Positions 35,043 through 46,639 of a DNA stretch of 64,000 nucleotides are shown piece after piece. Within the stretch, counting starts at the first letter, position 1, and every line of letters begins with the position of its first letter. Where the stretch lies: assembly GCA_029216955.1 (NCBI GenBank), contig JANAVB010005598.1, positions 1,651,827 to 1,715,826 on the forward strand. The letters are read 5' to 3'. The translations under genes were made by a program, and so were the position numbers. Origin of the DNA: Iris pallida. Taxonomy: Eukaryota > Streptophyta > Magnoliopsida > Asparagales > Iridaceae. Below the pieces are notes generated by a model, which worked only from the letters and a program-made list of their open reading frames with translations, had not been told where the DNA came from and ran no database searches.

Positions 35043-35695
35043 TCACGTAACGATGGCGGAAGAGCAAGAAGATAGGACACATAACATACTCGCTCCAGGA
35101 TGTCGATCGGCCCTATATACCTCGGACTAAGCTTTCCCCGTACACCGAATCGAAAGACGCCACGAGTAGGTGAGATCCTAAGGAATACACGGTCTCCGAC
35201 CGAAAATTCAAGAGAACGCCGATGGGAATCGGCCCAATGACGCTAGCGATCTTGTGCAACTCGAAGATGATCTCTGACTTGTCTGACCACCTCAACAGTC
35301 CGCATTACCATCTCTGGTCCAAGCATTTGTCTCTCACCGATATCATCCCAAGCCAAGGGAGATCTGCACTTTCTGTCGTACAAGACTTCAAAGGGTGCCA
35401 TCTGGATACTGGCCTAGAAGCTGTTGTTGTAGGAGAACTCCACGAGATGCAGGTGATCTTCCCACGAACCACCGAAGTCGAGTGTACATGACCGTAACAT
35501 ATCTTCAAGAGTCTGGATCGTGCGTTCTGACTGACCATCTGTCTACGGATGGTAGGCTGAACTGAACTTGAGATGAGTCCCCAAACTTTTCTTAAGACTC
35601 CGCCAAAAATGTGAGGTAAATCTCGAATCTCTGTCGGATACAATACTGACTGGTACTCCATGCAATCTGACTATCTGCCTGAGGTACGTCTCTGC
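35043..35695 (-). pseudogene. Gypsy-1 integrase core (second half) and C-terminal region
   Basis: On the minus strand the frame carries the integrase segment with the second catalytic Asp ([11 protein letters not shown] wording), [16 protein letters not shown] with the catalytic Glu, then [18 protein letters not shown] and RYIGP.DILERV. It is parallel to the better-preserved copy at 58973-59650 of gypsy-2. One TAG replaces a Gln codon before RHWADSHRR. The Tat-like element interrupts the core at 35696, so the N-terminal half lies at 42895. Confidence 0.82.
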
Positions 35696-36630
35696 TGTAG
35701 AGCCTAAAAAAATCAAGTTACGCCCTGAAAATACTAATCAGTGATCAGGTTGTGCCCCAAAGATCAGGTTGCGCTACTGATATAAAGTTCAGAGAATAAA
35801 CTACGCCGCTGAACAGGTTGCGCCTGATATTAGACTACGTCCAGTCTTGTTGTGCCAAAATCTACGTGGCATCTGACACTTAATGGTCATCATTACCTGA
35901 CAACACTACAGACACCACAATGAATAAGGAAAATCTCTTCGAATTCCGTAAAATATGCCGCTCAAGGAGAGTTGGTAGACAGCTGTCCTGTACACTTCGT
36001 AAGTTGCGCCTAGGCGCAATCTAGACAAAATCTTTAGTTGCGCCTAGGCGCAATCTGAATGGCTTCTGCTCAAAAGCTGTCACGTGTCTAGGCGCGGCTC
36101 AGTTAGGTGCAGTTGACCGAAGCTCGCGTAATCTGATAAAGTTGAGACATCTGACTTTCTAAAGCAGGATGACATGGCGCACATGCCACTAATCTCTCAA
36201 GACGTGTCTACTATCCTGCACACGACCACGCGTATCTCAATCATATGATGCCACGTGTCTAAATACAGTTAGTACACGACTGACAACTGAATGAATGTTG
36301 GCACAACCCAATATGGCGCAACCCAGCCTCGCGCACATCAGAATAACTGCTAAAACAGGTATTTCCTGAACTCTATAAATAGAGTTTCCAATCATTGTGA
36401 AATCATCAGATACATAGGCACAAAGATCAGATACACACAGACAGAGATCAAGAACTCTTGTAAAATTGCTGCTGCATTCTCTAGAGGATACAGTCTTCAA
36501 GTTCACATAGTCCAAAGGATAAAGTTATCGTCTTCTGATCCGATTCCTAAATTTGTACTTTTTTATAAATTATTGTACTTTGTACTCTTTTACAAGTTTA
36601 GAATAAACAAATTTTGTTTTTTTGCAAACA
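35696..36630 (+). mobile_element. 5' LTR of Tat-like element
   Basis: About 935 bp, ending GCAAACA before the primer-binding site. TATAAATAG is at 36374. Upstream, GTTGCGCC, GGCGCAA and variants recur through 35720-36340, some as near-palindromes (TTGCGCCTAGGCGCAA, twice near 36005-36050). Confidence 0.82.
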
Positions 36631-36632
36631 AA

Positions 36633-38070
36633 ATGGTGACTCTGCTGGGGACGACTTTCTCTTCCGACGAGAAAGTGACAACTCAATGTGATATTGCGTC
36701 GATCGGCAAGACGCAGAAGACTTTGGTTGTTCAAGTCAACCAAATAGCCTACGAGAATATGATCAACACCAAGAGCAACAAGCGCACGCTGGCTATCGCC
36801 AAGAACAGGACTGTGTGGACTCGTAAATCTTCTACAGTCGTTGTTGCCCAGGCGCAACTTGAGTGCTCAATGACCAAGGCACAATCCGCCTCAGTGGCTC
36901 CAGCACAACCTGTTTCTGTTGTTAGGGCACAATCTGCTCACCCTGCTGCCTATGCGCAGTCTACTACTATCTTTGCTGCCAAGGCGTAGTCAGTTCAAGC
37001 TACTGTCGAGGCACAGTCTACCAATATTGCTGCCAAGGTGCCACCAGTAGTCCGTAGGACTATGGCACAATCCAAGCAATTTTTTACTCTGGTGCAACTC
37101 AAGGGAACTAGTCTTTTGGCTATTCCCTCTTCCAATTCTCAAGTTCTGAACTTGGAGAATTCATGTCCTAGTGCCAACACTAGACAGAACAAAGGGAAAA
37201 GTCCTTCGATATTTCCTCAATTGGCACAATATATGCCTAAAATGGTCACACAACAGATCAAATGGAAACGCTTCTTAGATAACCATATTCAAAATAAAGG
37301 AAAGCACCCTTTGGTCTTTCCTCAAACTTTCCTGGTCAATGACTCAGAGGAAGGCGTATCAGATTCTATTCCTGTAAACAGAGGTCCTCGGATCTCTGAT
37401 ACCGAAAAAATACTGATCAGAGAGGTATCTTACCTACCCCTATGGGGTCTGGTCAAGACCTTCCTACCTTGCAAATTTCAAGATCCAAGCAAGGAAAATT
37501 GAAGGTATTAAAAACAGAGACACCGGGAGCAGAATTTTCAGATTTACGCGCTTATCTCAATAGGCGTCAACCAATATCAACTTTGGCAAAACGTAAGAAC
37601 CCTATGCCAAAGGCCAATTTGCACCAAAAGCCAAAGTTTGAAAAAGAAAGACCCATCTACCTATGCTAATGAATTGAGTACATCTTTGTACACTCAAGGA
37701 ACTAAACATCTGAAGAATAGAAGACATTTTCTTAACATCATTAAGGAATATGTTCCTCTGACTTCTTCTCGTCCTGTGGTTGTAATTTATCTCCGACAAC
37801 GTCTTACACAAAGACGGGAGACTACGGGAATGTTTCCCTCACCTCCAAATTGTGCTTCAAATCGCCACTACCTACATGAAGTTGTCATCAACTGTTGTTG
37901 CCAATCGGCTCGACGATCTGTCTTCGATCGTCTGAACTATGCTTCAACTCCTGAACATATAATAGAAGACGAAGATGAGCTATTATATGCTTCTGTTAAC
38001 ATGACTTCTCAAGGCACTGGGGTGGAAAACGTCCAAGACGTAATGCATCCCGTAATCCCGGTCAGCAATA
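36633..38070 (+). pseudogene. Upstream ORF of Tat-like element, broken
   Basis: Ogre-type elements often have an extra ORF of unknown function between 5' LTR and gag, and this fits. From 36633 one frame runs to 37502 with a single TAG near 36987 (a Gln codon in the repeat pattern), then shifts frame near 37500. Between 36850 and 37070 it repeats Ala-Gln-Ser/Pro, encoded by GGCGCAA/GGCACAA words about every 33 bp, the same word that fills the LTR. The rest shows no known domain. Confidence 0.5.
36634..36651 (+). promoter_or_regulatory. Primer-binding site of Tat-like element
   Basis: TGGTGACTCTGCTGGGGA, three bases past the LTR end. This wording is typical of Tat/Ogre elements, which I recall as using tRNA-Arg. 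The first ATG of the upstream ORF (36633) overlaps it. Confidence 0.75.
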
Positions 38071-38071
38071 C

Positions 38072-39678
38072 TTGGATCGGATCCATGCATCCAGTGAAGG
38101 TGTCTTTCAATACACTAGATCGAAAAATCGACATTTGAACCAAGGTGTCTTTAATCAAGAAGATCTCCCTATCACCCATGTGGGAGAGGACTCTCTTTCA
38201 GAGTTTAATGCAGATAGTGAAAGTTCTGAACAAACTATCTCATCAACAGCTGCAAGAGAAGTGACGGCATATAACATTATGGAAGATCAAGATGCCTCTA
38301 CGTCAACTAGCCAAGAGCAACGAATTGTTGCATTAGAAGACAAATTGAAAACCATGGCAGAAATAGTTGCAAGCATGCACACCATAATGGTGGCTCAACA
38401 TACAGTACCTCCGATTGTAAACCCTGTTACAAACCCTGAGCTTATAGCATCTTCTGTACCTGTTAGTCTGGGGGTACCAGCCCCTCAGGTTGCTTCTGTG
38501 CCAATTCAAGCTGATCCAAGTCAGTCTGGTGCTGGGGGTGGTAATTACCTCGCTGTTCCTTCTCCTAACACTTCTAACCAGCCTACCAATTCCCAAACAT
38601 CAGAGGATGCTAATGAAGCTGTAAAACTCTTACGCACTCAGTTTGAAGCCTTCAAGCAGAAGGATGGCCTACAAAGACTGGGCATAAAGCAACCATATCC
38701 TACAGAGTGGAAGGAAGTTCCATTTCCTCCTAAGTATAAGCTTCCAACCATTATGTTGTTTGACGGCAACACTTCTTCAAGTCAGTACATCAATCATTTT
38801 GAGGTGATGACTGATCAATTATAGCCAAATGATGCTCTCCTTACCAGAGTGTTCGTCGGTTGTTTAGCCGATACAGCATATGTCTGGTATCGTAGCCTGC
38901 CTGATGGTTATATCACTTCTTTTGCTGGTTTCAAGCAAATGTTCTTAGAACGATTTTATGAGGGAGTCAATGACATGACGATGTCTGCCCTCATTAAAAT
39001 TAAACAGAGGCACAATGAATCCACAGAGAGTTTCATTGAAAGATTCCGCCGAGTGGCACTCAAAATGCCCTTAGGTACTCCATCTACTGTAACAATAGAC
39101 ACTTGCAAATTAAACTTGTTGTCTATTATCAGTATGTGGACGGGATCTACACAATTCCAGGATTGGCCTTCTTTTATTGTTAATGCAAATGCGGCAGAAG
39201 TTAGTGCCAAAAAGTTCAAGCAGTTAGGAGTCCAGATGACTCATCCTAACCAAGATAAACATTCTACACCCGGGGGTAGTAATCGCCAGAATAACCGCAA
39301 GAATAAAGAAACACTGGCCATTAATCTCAAAGGCAAAGAGTCTTTGGCTTTCAATGTTACTCAGACGGCATCCACCCCATCAACACTACTGCAAAAGTCA
39401 ACTCGTCTAAAAAAGAGTATTCTTTCGATGAAGGTGATACTTTAAGCATCTTCGATTGCTTGATCAAAAGCAATAAGCTTCAGCTTCCAGAGGCAAAGCG
39501 ACCAGAAGAAGTTGGTAAAACTGATCACCCTAAATACTGTGTTTATCACATATTCATAGGGCATCCAACCAGAGCATGTTATGTGCTCGAGGGTAAAATC
39601 CAGGAGTTGGTCAACTCTGGAGCAATTACTCTACAGCAGGACGAGAAAACGGTGACTACTAATGTGGTTTCTCTCTAA
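38072..39678 (+). pseudogene. Gag of Tat-like element
   Basis: Gag would build the particle. The N-terminal part has a short coiled-coil-like segment (EQRIVALEDKLKTMAEIV) and a Pro/Ser-rich linker. The capsid domain (38680-39200) contains YVWYRSLPDGYI, FLERFYEG and ESTESFIERFRR, typical of the retrotransposon gag family. One TAG at 38822 interrupts an otherwise continuous frame. After a frameshift near 39410 the frame continues with EVGKTDHPKYCVYH, then GHPTRACYVL, the Cys/His unit of Tat/Ogre gags, and ends at 39678. Confidence 0.85.
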
Positions 39679-39679
39679 T

Positions 39680-40400
39680 TCAGTGATTTTCTACCACAAC
39701 TCGTACAAGATGGTGTTGTCCCCATTCCAAGGACTACTCTGGAAATTGTGAATATCCCACCTCCTCAAAATGAAGATCTTATTCCGCTGTCAACTGACAG
39801 AGGAGAAATTATGTGGATTCATCCAGATCAGGTGGCAGAATTTGAAACGCCTTCCTCTTCTAAGCAAAAGAAGTATTCCAAGTCTAAATCCAAGAACTGC
39901 AACATGGTATCCTTTGAACCAATAACAGAAGAAAAAATTCTAATGGCACTAGATCTGGAAAACCCTATCTTCGGGAGTATTCAGAAAATCAAGAGAACCC
40001 TGCTCCATCCCTAGATGCTCTTTCTCCATCATCTTCTCCTGCTGAAGATACACCATCTACATCCTTGCCAATGGTCGAGCCATCTCCTCCTAAACCAACA
40101 TCAGCAAACAAGGGAAAGCAACCTGTTCGCTTTGATAAAGCTTTGAAGAAGTCATCATCTCTTGGACTTGAAAAGCCTTACAATTTTGACATATTGGCTC
40201 AATTGGCCAATACTCCAGCAAGATTGTCAATCTTTGAACTTTTACGTCTCTCAAAAGAAACTCGTAAGACATTAAGTGAAGCCTTGATACAGGCTGACGC
40301 TTGTTTGACTCTTCTAAAGAAGCCCGAAAAGGAGCCAGTCAGCTGTGCACATTGTCATAGTGTATTTGAATTAATGCCCAATATCACTTTTACATAAGAT
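39680..40400 (+). pseudogene. Gag-protease linker of Tat-like element
   Basis: Broken frames (39748-40014 and 40065-40397) of Lys/Ser/Pro-rich character without a domain I recognise. They connect the Cys/His unit to the protease domain as in related elements. Confidence 0.5.
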
Positions 40401-40403
40401 GAC

Positions 40404-41300
40404 ATGTTGTTAGAAGACAATCGTCATGATCGTCCTCTCTATTTCACGGGGTATGTAGACACCATAAAAGTCGACCGCAGTCTGATTGATCCCGGGTCTG
40501 CACTTAGAATCATGCCAAAGTCCATACTAGATGCTTTAAAAATCCCCGTACACAATCTTTCTACAACTACCACTACCATCCTGGGATTCAATCAAGGAAG
40601 AAGTGAACCTTTGGGGAAAATACGCCTAAAACTTCAAATTGGCAATCTTCTTACAAAGGTAACTTTCTATGTTATTGACAATCATGGCTCATACAATGCT
40701 TTATTGGAAAGGCCATTCCTCCATGAACACAATATTGTACCCTCTATGCTCCACCAATGTTTCAAATATGTGGATAGTAATGGAGAAGTCCAAAAAGAGG
40801 TTACAGATCTGAATCCTTTCAAAGGAGTTGAAGCATACTGCAACGATTCTCATATGTACAAAGAGGAATTCATGAAGGTGGTACTAGCAATGGACACAGA
40901 TAAAGAACAAAAGAGTATACCTAATGATACTCTGGTGATTCCGGTCAAAGGACGTACCTCCTGTCCTCAGTCTTCTAAACCTCTGACTATCTATCTTCCT
41001 TCCCATAAGAAGCGACCTAAAGGTGATAGTCAAGAACAAAGGGAGCTCACCTCTTCTGAGCCACTTGTAATCGTTCTTCGTCGCAAGAAGCTTCCTCCTC
41101 CTTCTCGTTCTTCTTCTTCCCCTCTTGTCATCAATCTGACTAAGCCTGCTAAGGCTAAAGTCCCTGTTGTAAATGATGGTGTAAAAATCAATAAAGTATC
41201 TTCTTTGCAGTATACTGATGTCTTTTACGATACTCAGTGTTATCTGGATATGCTAGATAGCTTTAAACCACTTACAATAGAAGTCGTATCATCTCGATGA
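40404..41300 (+). pseudogene. Retropepsin-like protease of Tat-like element
   Basis: An open frame of 298 codons. The active-site segment reads SLIDPGSALRIMPKS, where the family has Asp-Gly-Gly-Ser or Asp-Thr-Gly: the catalytic Asp is kept, the next residue is Pro. GFNQGRSEPLGKIRLKLQIG and a Leu-Leu-x-Arg-Pro-type flap/C-terminal segment (ALLERPFLHEHNIV) follow. This domain should cleave the polyprotein. The C-terminal 120 residues are a Ser/Pro/Lys-rich linker. The frame is undamaged, unlike gag, so it is the best-preserved part of the element. Confidence 0.82.
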
Positions 41301-41911
41301 AACGTGGTATCACTGGATTCAATCCAAGAGTCGTATTTCCTAGTACCGTCTCCAAAAAAAAATAAAAAGCCTATATTCTTCAACAAAAGAGAAGAACCAA
41401 AAATCATGCTCTATAATGATAATAGAGATGATACAGGAAGGCTATAATTACGATGCTATAGTCCACAATCCAAAGCCATCATCCGTAAAATGGGCTATGA
41501 TTTCAGAACATGTCTCAATATTGGTAAAGAAAGGCGAACCCCTCTTCGTATTGCTGTTCCAAAAGGAAAATCACAACAATACAACAGTTAAACAAAACAA
41601 GGATTAGGTTATACGTCACCATTTCCAACTCCAGAACCTTCTGAATCTGATGAAGAAGAACGTTCAAACTCTTCTGATTCTATCTCATAGGATTCTGATA
41701 CCAGCATCGGTCATGTTCATAAGGTGATAGTATCTTCTAACATGGTGTCTGCCGAATTCTTAGAAGATGACGAAAGTGACATTGAAGAAGATATTGAAGT
41801 GGACCCTTGGGCACAAAAGATGGAAAATCAGTGGAAACTTCGTTTCGAACAACGAGAACCACCTACTGAGGATCAATTGGTCCAAATCGACATTGGAGAG
41901 AAATGTCGGGA
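41301..41911 (+). pseudogene. Remnant of protease-RT linker, ends before RT
   Basis: Broken frames contain GLGYTSPFP-like wording, which in relatives precedes the reverse transcriptase, and an acidic stretch ending Val-Gln-Ile-Asp-Ile-Gly. The RT would begin here, but the 3' LTR follows at once. No remnant of RT, RNase H or integrase was seen. Confidence 0.65.
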
Positions 41912-42894
41912 TTAGATCCTCAAATTGCAATTCACAAAGATCAGGTTGCTCCCTGAAAATACTAATCAGTGATCAGGTTGCGCCCCAAAGATCAGGTTGC
42001 TCCACTGATATGAAGCTCAGAGAATAAACTACGCCGCTGAACAGGTTGCGCCTGATATTAGACTGCGTCCAGTCTTGTTGTGCTAAAATCTACGTGGCAT
42101 CTGAAACTTAATGGTCATCATTACCTGACAACACTGACAACTGACACCACAGTGAACGAGGAAAATCTCTTCGAATCTCGTAAAATGTGCCGCTCAAGGA
42201 GAGTTGGTAGACAGCTGTCCTGTACACTTCGTAAGTTGTGCCTAGACGCAATCTAGACAAAATCTTTAGTTGCACCTAGGCACAATATGAATGGCTTCTG
42301 CTCAAAAGCTGCCACGTGTCTAGACACGGCTCAGTTAGGTGCAGTTGACCGAAGCTCGCACAATCTGATGAAGTTGAGACAACTGACATTCTAAAGAAGG
42401 ATGACGTGGCGCACATGCCACTAATCTCTCAAGACGTGTCTACTATCCTGTACACGACCACGCGCATCTCAATCACATGATGCCACACGTCTAAATACAG
42501 TTAGTACACGACTGACAACTGAATAAAAGTTGGCACAACAGGAGGTTGGCGTAACCCAATATGGTGCAACCCAGCCTCGCACACATCAGAATAACTGCTA
42601 AAACAGTTATTTCCTGAACTCTATAAATAGAGTTTCCAATCATTATGAAATCATCAGATACATAGGCACAGAGATCAGATACACACAGACAGAGATCAAG
42701 AACTCTTGCAAAATTGCTGCTGCGTTCTCTAGAGGCTACGGTCTTCAAGTTCACATAGTCCAAGGAATAAAGTGATCATATTCTGATCATATTCTGATCA
42801 GATTCCTAAAGTTATACTTTCCTAGAATTCATTGTACTTTGTACTCTTTTACAAGTTTGGAATAAATAAATTTTATTTTTTGCAAACATCTACA
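41912..42894 (+). mobile_element. 3' LTR of Tat-like element
   Basis: Aligns over its length with the 5' LTR, including the TATAAATAG (about 42622) and the GTTGCGCC/GGCGCAA words. Many differences are C/T or G/A. Right edge CA at 42888 or 42894. Confidence 0.82.
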
Positions 42895-43320
42895 AGCTAA
42901 TCCGTCGACTGACTGACTCTGAAAGTGATGAAATGAGCTACCTTCGTGAGTCTGTCGACTATAACCCAGATAGCATCTCTTCCTGCTGGGGATCTAGGTA
43001 ATCCAGTCATAAAATCTATGGTAATGTGCTCCAATTTCCATTCTGGGATCGGTAAGGGTTGAAGAAGTCCAGCTGGTCTCTGATGTTCGGCTTTAACTTG
43101 CTGACAAACCAAACAACGAGAGACAAACCGGGATATCTCACTCTTCATGCCATTCCACCAAAAATGTTGACGGATATCTCGGTACATCTTCGTACCACCG
43201 GGGTGAATCGAATACTGAGAACTGTGAACTTCTGCCATGATCTTTCATCTGATATCTCCACTGGGTACACAAAGATGCCTCCTATGTCAGAGTGTACCAT
43301 CTTCATGAATACATAGCTCT
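42895..43320 (-). pseudogene. Gypsy-1 integrase, N-terminal half
   Basis: A minus-strand frame (113 codons from 43238) with the zinc-binding region (His in SSQYSIHPGGTKMYRDI, Cys pair in SRCLVCQQVKAEH) and the start of the catalytic core with the first Asp in ITIDFMTGLPRS, then VDRLTKVAHF. The frame is lost at the Tat-like insertion border. The upstream part to 43320 continues in other frames. Confidence 0.85.
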
Positions 43321-43415
43321 GGACTCCGCCCTGCTACACATTCTTTCCTAAGCCACTGAAGCTTATATTCCACTAACTGAGCTAACTTGATCCTCTCTAC
43401 TATACTGGACTGAAC

Positions 43416-43870
43416 TTACATACTGGCCATCAATGCCACACTGGAAGGAAGAACAACTTCAATACCCATCTTCTGAATATCTGCTAACAACTCTGGCTGC
43501 ACTGTTAGAAAATAAACTCTGGCTCTCCTGCTTAATGTATCTGCTACTACGTTGGCCTTCCCAGGATGATACTGCAAGTTGATATCATAATCCACAAGTG
43601 GCTCTAGCCATCTCCTCTGACTCATGTTGAGATCCTTCTGGATGAACACATACTTAAGACTCTTGTGGTCGGTGAAAATCTCCACCCGATCTTCATATAA
43701 ATAATGACTCCAAAGCTTCAATGCAAAAACTACTGCTGCTAACTCCAAGTCATGGGTAGGATAATTTCTCTCATGGTCACGAAGCTGACGTGATGCATAA
43801 GCGACTACCTTACCATGCTGTATCAATACGCATCACAATCCTCTGCCTGAAGCATCACAATAAACTGAAA
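43416..43870 (-). pseudogene. Gypsy-1 RNase H
   Basis: A minus-strand frame with [38 protein letters not shown] and [13 protein letters not shown], followed by the tether segment [16 protein letters not shown]. These are the standard landmarks of gypsy RNase H and its link to integrase. A TGA just upstream (near 43830) replaces a Gly codon between the first RNase H strand and this frame. Confidence 0.87.
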
Positions 43871-43874
43871 ATCC

Positions 43875-44466
43875 TCAAGTCCAATCGGAAAGAGTGAGAA
43901 TGGGGGCCGTCATCAATCTCTGCTTCAACTTCTCGAATGAACTCTGACACTCTGCTGTCCAAGCAAACTGTACATCCTTGCGGGTCAACTGCGTCAACGG
44001 TGCTGAAATCCGAGCAAAGTCCGACACAAACCGACGGTAATAACCGGCCAATCCAAGGAAACTTCGAACTTTCACGACAGTACTAGGTACTGGCCATCTC
44101 TCTTTGGCAACTATCTTCTGGGGGTCTACTTCCACTCTACCTCTGGTGATGATGTGATCTAAGTACGAGATTCGATCCAACCAAAACTCGCACTTACTGA
44201 ACTTCGTATACAACTGGTGCTCCCTGAGAATCTGAAGAACCACACGGAGATGCTGCTCATGCTCTGCCTCACTCTTGCTATAGACTAAGATGTCGTCTAT
44301 AAACACTATCACGAACTGGTCCAAATAGGGCATGAAGATACGATTCATGAGGTCCATGAATACGGCTTGCGTATTGGTCGCTCCAAATGGCATAACTAGG
44401 AACTCCCAATGTCCATACCTCGATCTGAATGCTGTCTTCGGAATGTCCTGCTCTCTGACTCTGATC
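43875..44466 (-). pseudogene. Gypsy-1 reverse transcriptase, 5'-truncated
   Basis: A minus-strand frame from 44393 with [20 protein letters not shown], the catalytic FIDDILVYS, the [16 protein letters not shown] region and [12 protein letters not shown]. The reading extends to about 44466 (Tyr-Gly-His-Trp-Glu-Phe upstream of MPFG), where similarity stops because segment X starts. The N-terminal half of RT, gag, protease and 5' LTR of gypsy-1 are not in the window. Confidence 0.88.
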
Positions 44467-46012
44467 TGTTAAGGAATATTTAAGCTATATTTAGTAAAGA
44501 AATTATTTTAGAAAATAATTGAACACTTGCTAACAATATTTAGTAATTTATATTAACAAAATTAAACCAATTATTTACTTAACTATCACTTGAATAAATA
44601 CTAATTATTTATATCAAAACATTTTAAAACCATAAATGATAACCACTTTTACATGTATAATATATATATTTAAAATATCTTAACTTATTTATTTATGCAA
44701 GTAACACTATATCATAATTAGAGTTTTAGATAACTAGCAATTTACAAAATAAAATTTAATTATATATAACAAGAAATACTAGCAAAATATATTTAAGTAT
44801 ACATTTGCTAATATAAAATTAATATTATATAAATAATACTAGAACCAATTACTAATATTATGCTAATTAACATATAACAAGACTAACCAATAATTAATTA
44901 TCAACTATATTTACTAAAATGCATCAACCCAGCCCAATCTACATCTCTAGTCCATACACAACAGTCCAGCCCATGTGCAACCAGCCCACAGAACCAATTA
45001 CTAAATTAACAACTAAAAGAAAACTAATAAATGAACCCAGCCCAGCTTATGTTAACCCAACCCTTAAATCCAACTGTCAGCCCAACCCAAAACTGCAGAC
45101 CTGGCCCAAACTCCTGCTACTAACACTATTAAAAATTAAATAAAGCCAGAATAGCCCAACACTCTAATTCCTACAGCCGAAAATTTAAAGAACCAACACT
45201 GCTACCAATGTGACCCTTCACTATGTGAAGAGGCACTGCCACCTTCTCGAGTTTCGAGAGGCATCAGCTTACTCTTTCGAAATAGAAATACAAAAAAAAA
45301 TAGAAAGAGTGACTCTCTCTACTTTATAGCCCAACTAATGAAAGCTTAAATCCCTCAATAATCTCTCTCCACTCAACTTCCTCAGATCATTTCCTACTCC
45401 CTCGTGCAACGAACAGAATCCCCCCACTCATTTTGTTCATTCTCTCTCCACTCAAAATTCTCCAGCCGAATAAAATAAATCCCACTCCTCCACTCTTCAG
45501 CAGAAAACCCAAGCTTCTTCTTCTAACACATAGCTCAACACCATTACAAAACCGCCCAAGCTTCTTCTTCTAACACACAGTTTCTCAGCCGACCATTCTT
45601 CTAACTTTTTTTCTCCACATATTCACTCATCTAAAAAAAATCCCATTCCCTCATCCCTACTCATACTCAACCAGAACCGAGAACTCCATCCCTAATTACT
45701 CTTCTCTCTATGCCTTCTTCTCCACACTAGTACTTCTACTCACAGCCGGCTAAACTCTCATCAACCCTTCCTTCACACTCACAGCCGAGCCCCAAAATCC
45801 TCTATATACACCCATCATTTTCTCCAATAAACCTAGATCTACAAGCAAGATGGCCAAAAAAATGGAGAACAAGAAGGGATTCGAGCAGATCAGGTCGAAA
45901 ACTCTCCCTCGGTTGATGGAGACGTCGATCCTCGGCTCCAGGCGACGGCTGACGTGTCGTGGTAGCGGTTCCCAGCTTCTCCGGTGGTGGCTCGAACTGC
46001 GTCGTCGATGAG
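44467..46012 (+). mobile_element. Segment X: unidentified LTR-like insertion
   Basis: Similarity to gypsy RT ends at 44466 and a TG (TGTTAAGGAATATTT) begins, as an inserted LTR would. The first 450 bp are extremely AT-rich. Then comes a CT/AC-rich leader-like part (45150-45830), and a short frame from ATG 45850. It is cut at 46013 by the gypsy-2 LTR. Its other end must lie beyond the window. No domain is recognised, so family assignment is open. Confidence 0.4.
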
Positions 46013-46639
46013 TGTAACGCCCCAGAACCCGAATCCTGGAGAGCGGGGGCGTACATAGCCAGCTACGTATATTAAAGTGCAACCCACCTCGCTATACGGT
46101 CACGGCTGTCTAGATACATGAGGGTTTAACTACAAGCCAACAGTCTTCTATGGTCATGAACAAGCCTATTGTCTCAATCTCAAGCGAGCAATAATAGTTA
46201 CAAGATGTTAGAGCTCCAAATACATAATAGCAAGGCGTCCCATACATTACATATTGGATGATCATGAAGCTAGTCGTTACAAAATGTCAGGACTAGAAAG
46301 AGTTTAGTCATACATGATCAACCCTAGGATCTGTCAATCATGTAAAAGCCCATTGACAGACAGTAAATAAAGGTGCAATACGAGCTAACACGTGCTCGCC
46401 GGCTAAACGCCTCAAAAGAATAATTTTACAATAAAGTGGGAGGATAAAAGAAACCCACTCGTTGCCAGGGTTACGCCTGGTGGTCACCATCTGGCTGGAA
46501 GACAGGTGGATCCTCTGGTGCTGCTCCGATATTTGGCCACACAAAACCAGCTGGGTCAGACCCCAGAAAGAGCAACTGCCACAAAGGAGGCTTCCCTTAG
46601 GAACTAAAACCAGCATATCATAATAGGATATTAACACTA

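Larger units (their letters stand above)
35696..42894 (+). mobile_element. Tat/Ogre-like gypsy element lacking reverse transcriptase
   Basis: Two related LTRs (35696-36630 and about 41912-42894) flank 5.3 kb of internal sequence with an upstream ORF, gag and aspartic protease. No reverse transcriptase, RNase H or integrase is present. The coding sequence stops just past the protease-RT linker and the 3' LTR begins. It inserted into the gypsy-1 integrase, and the target is intact in gypsy-2 near 59665. I could not find a clear target duplication. The outer ends are TGTAGA and TCTACA. The lineage is assigned from gag, zinc knuckle and protease wording and from the primer-binding site. Confidence 0.85.

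Noticed and set aside
35305..35661. 118-codon minus-strand frame as a separate protein
   Set aside because: It is an out-of-register reading of the gypsy-1 integrase. The correct register gives the standard integrase residues.
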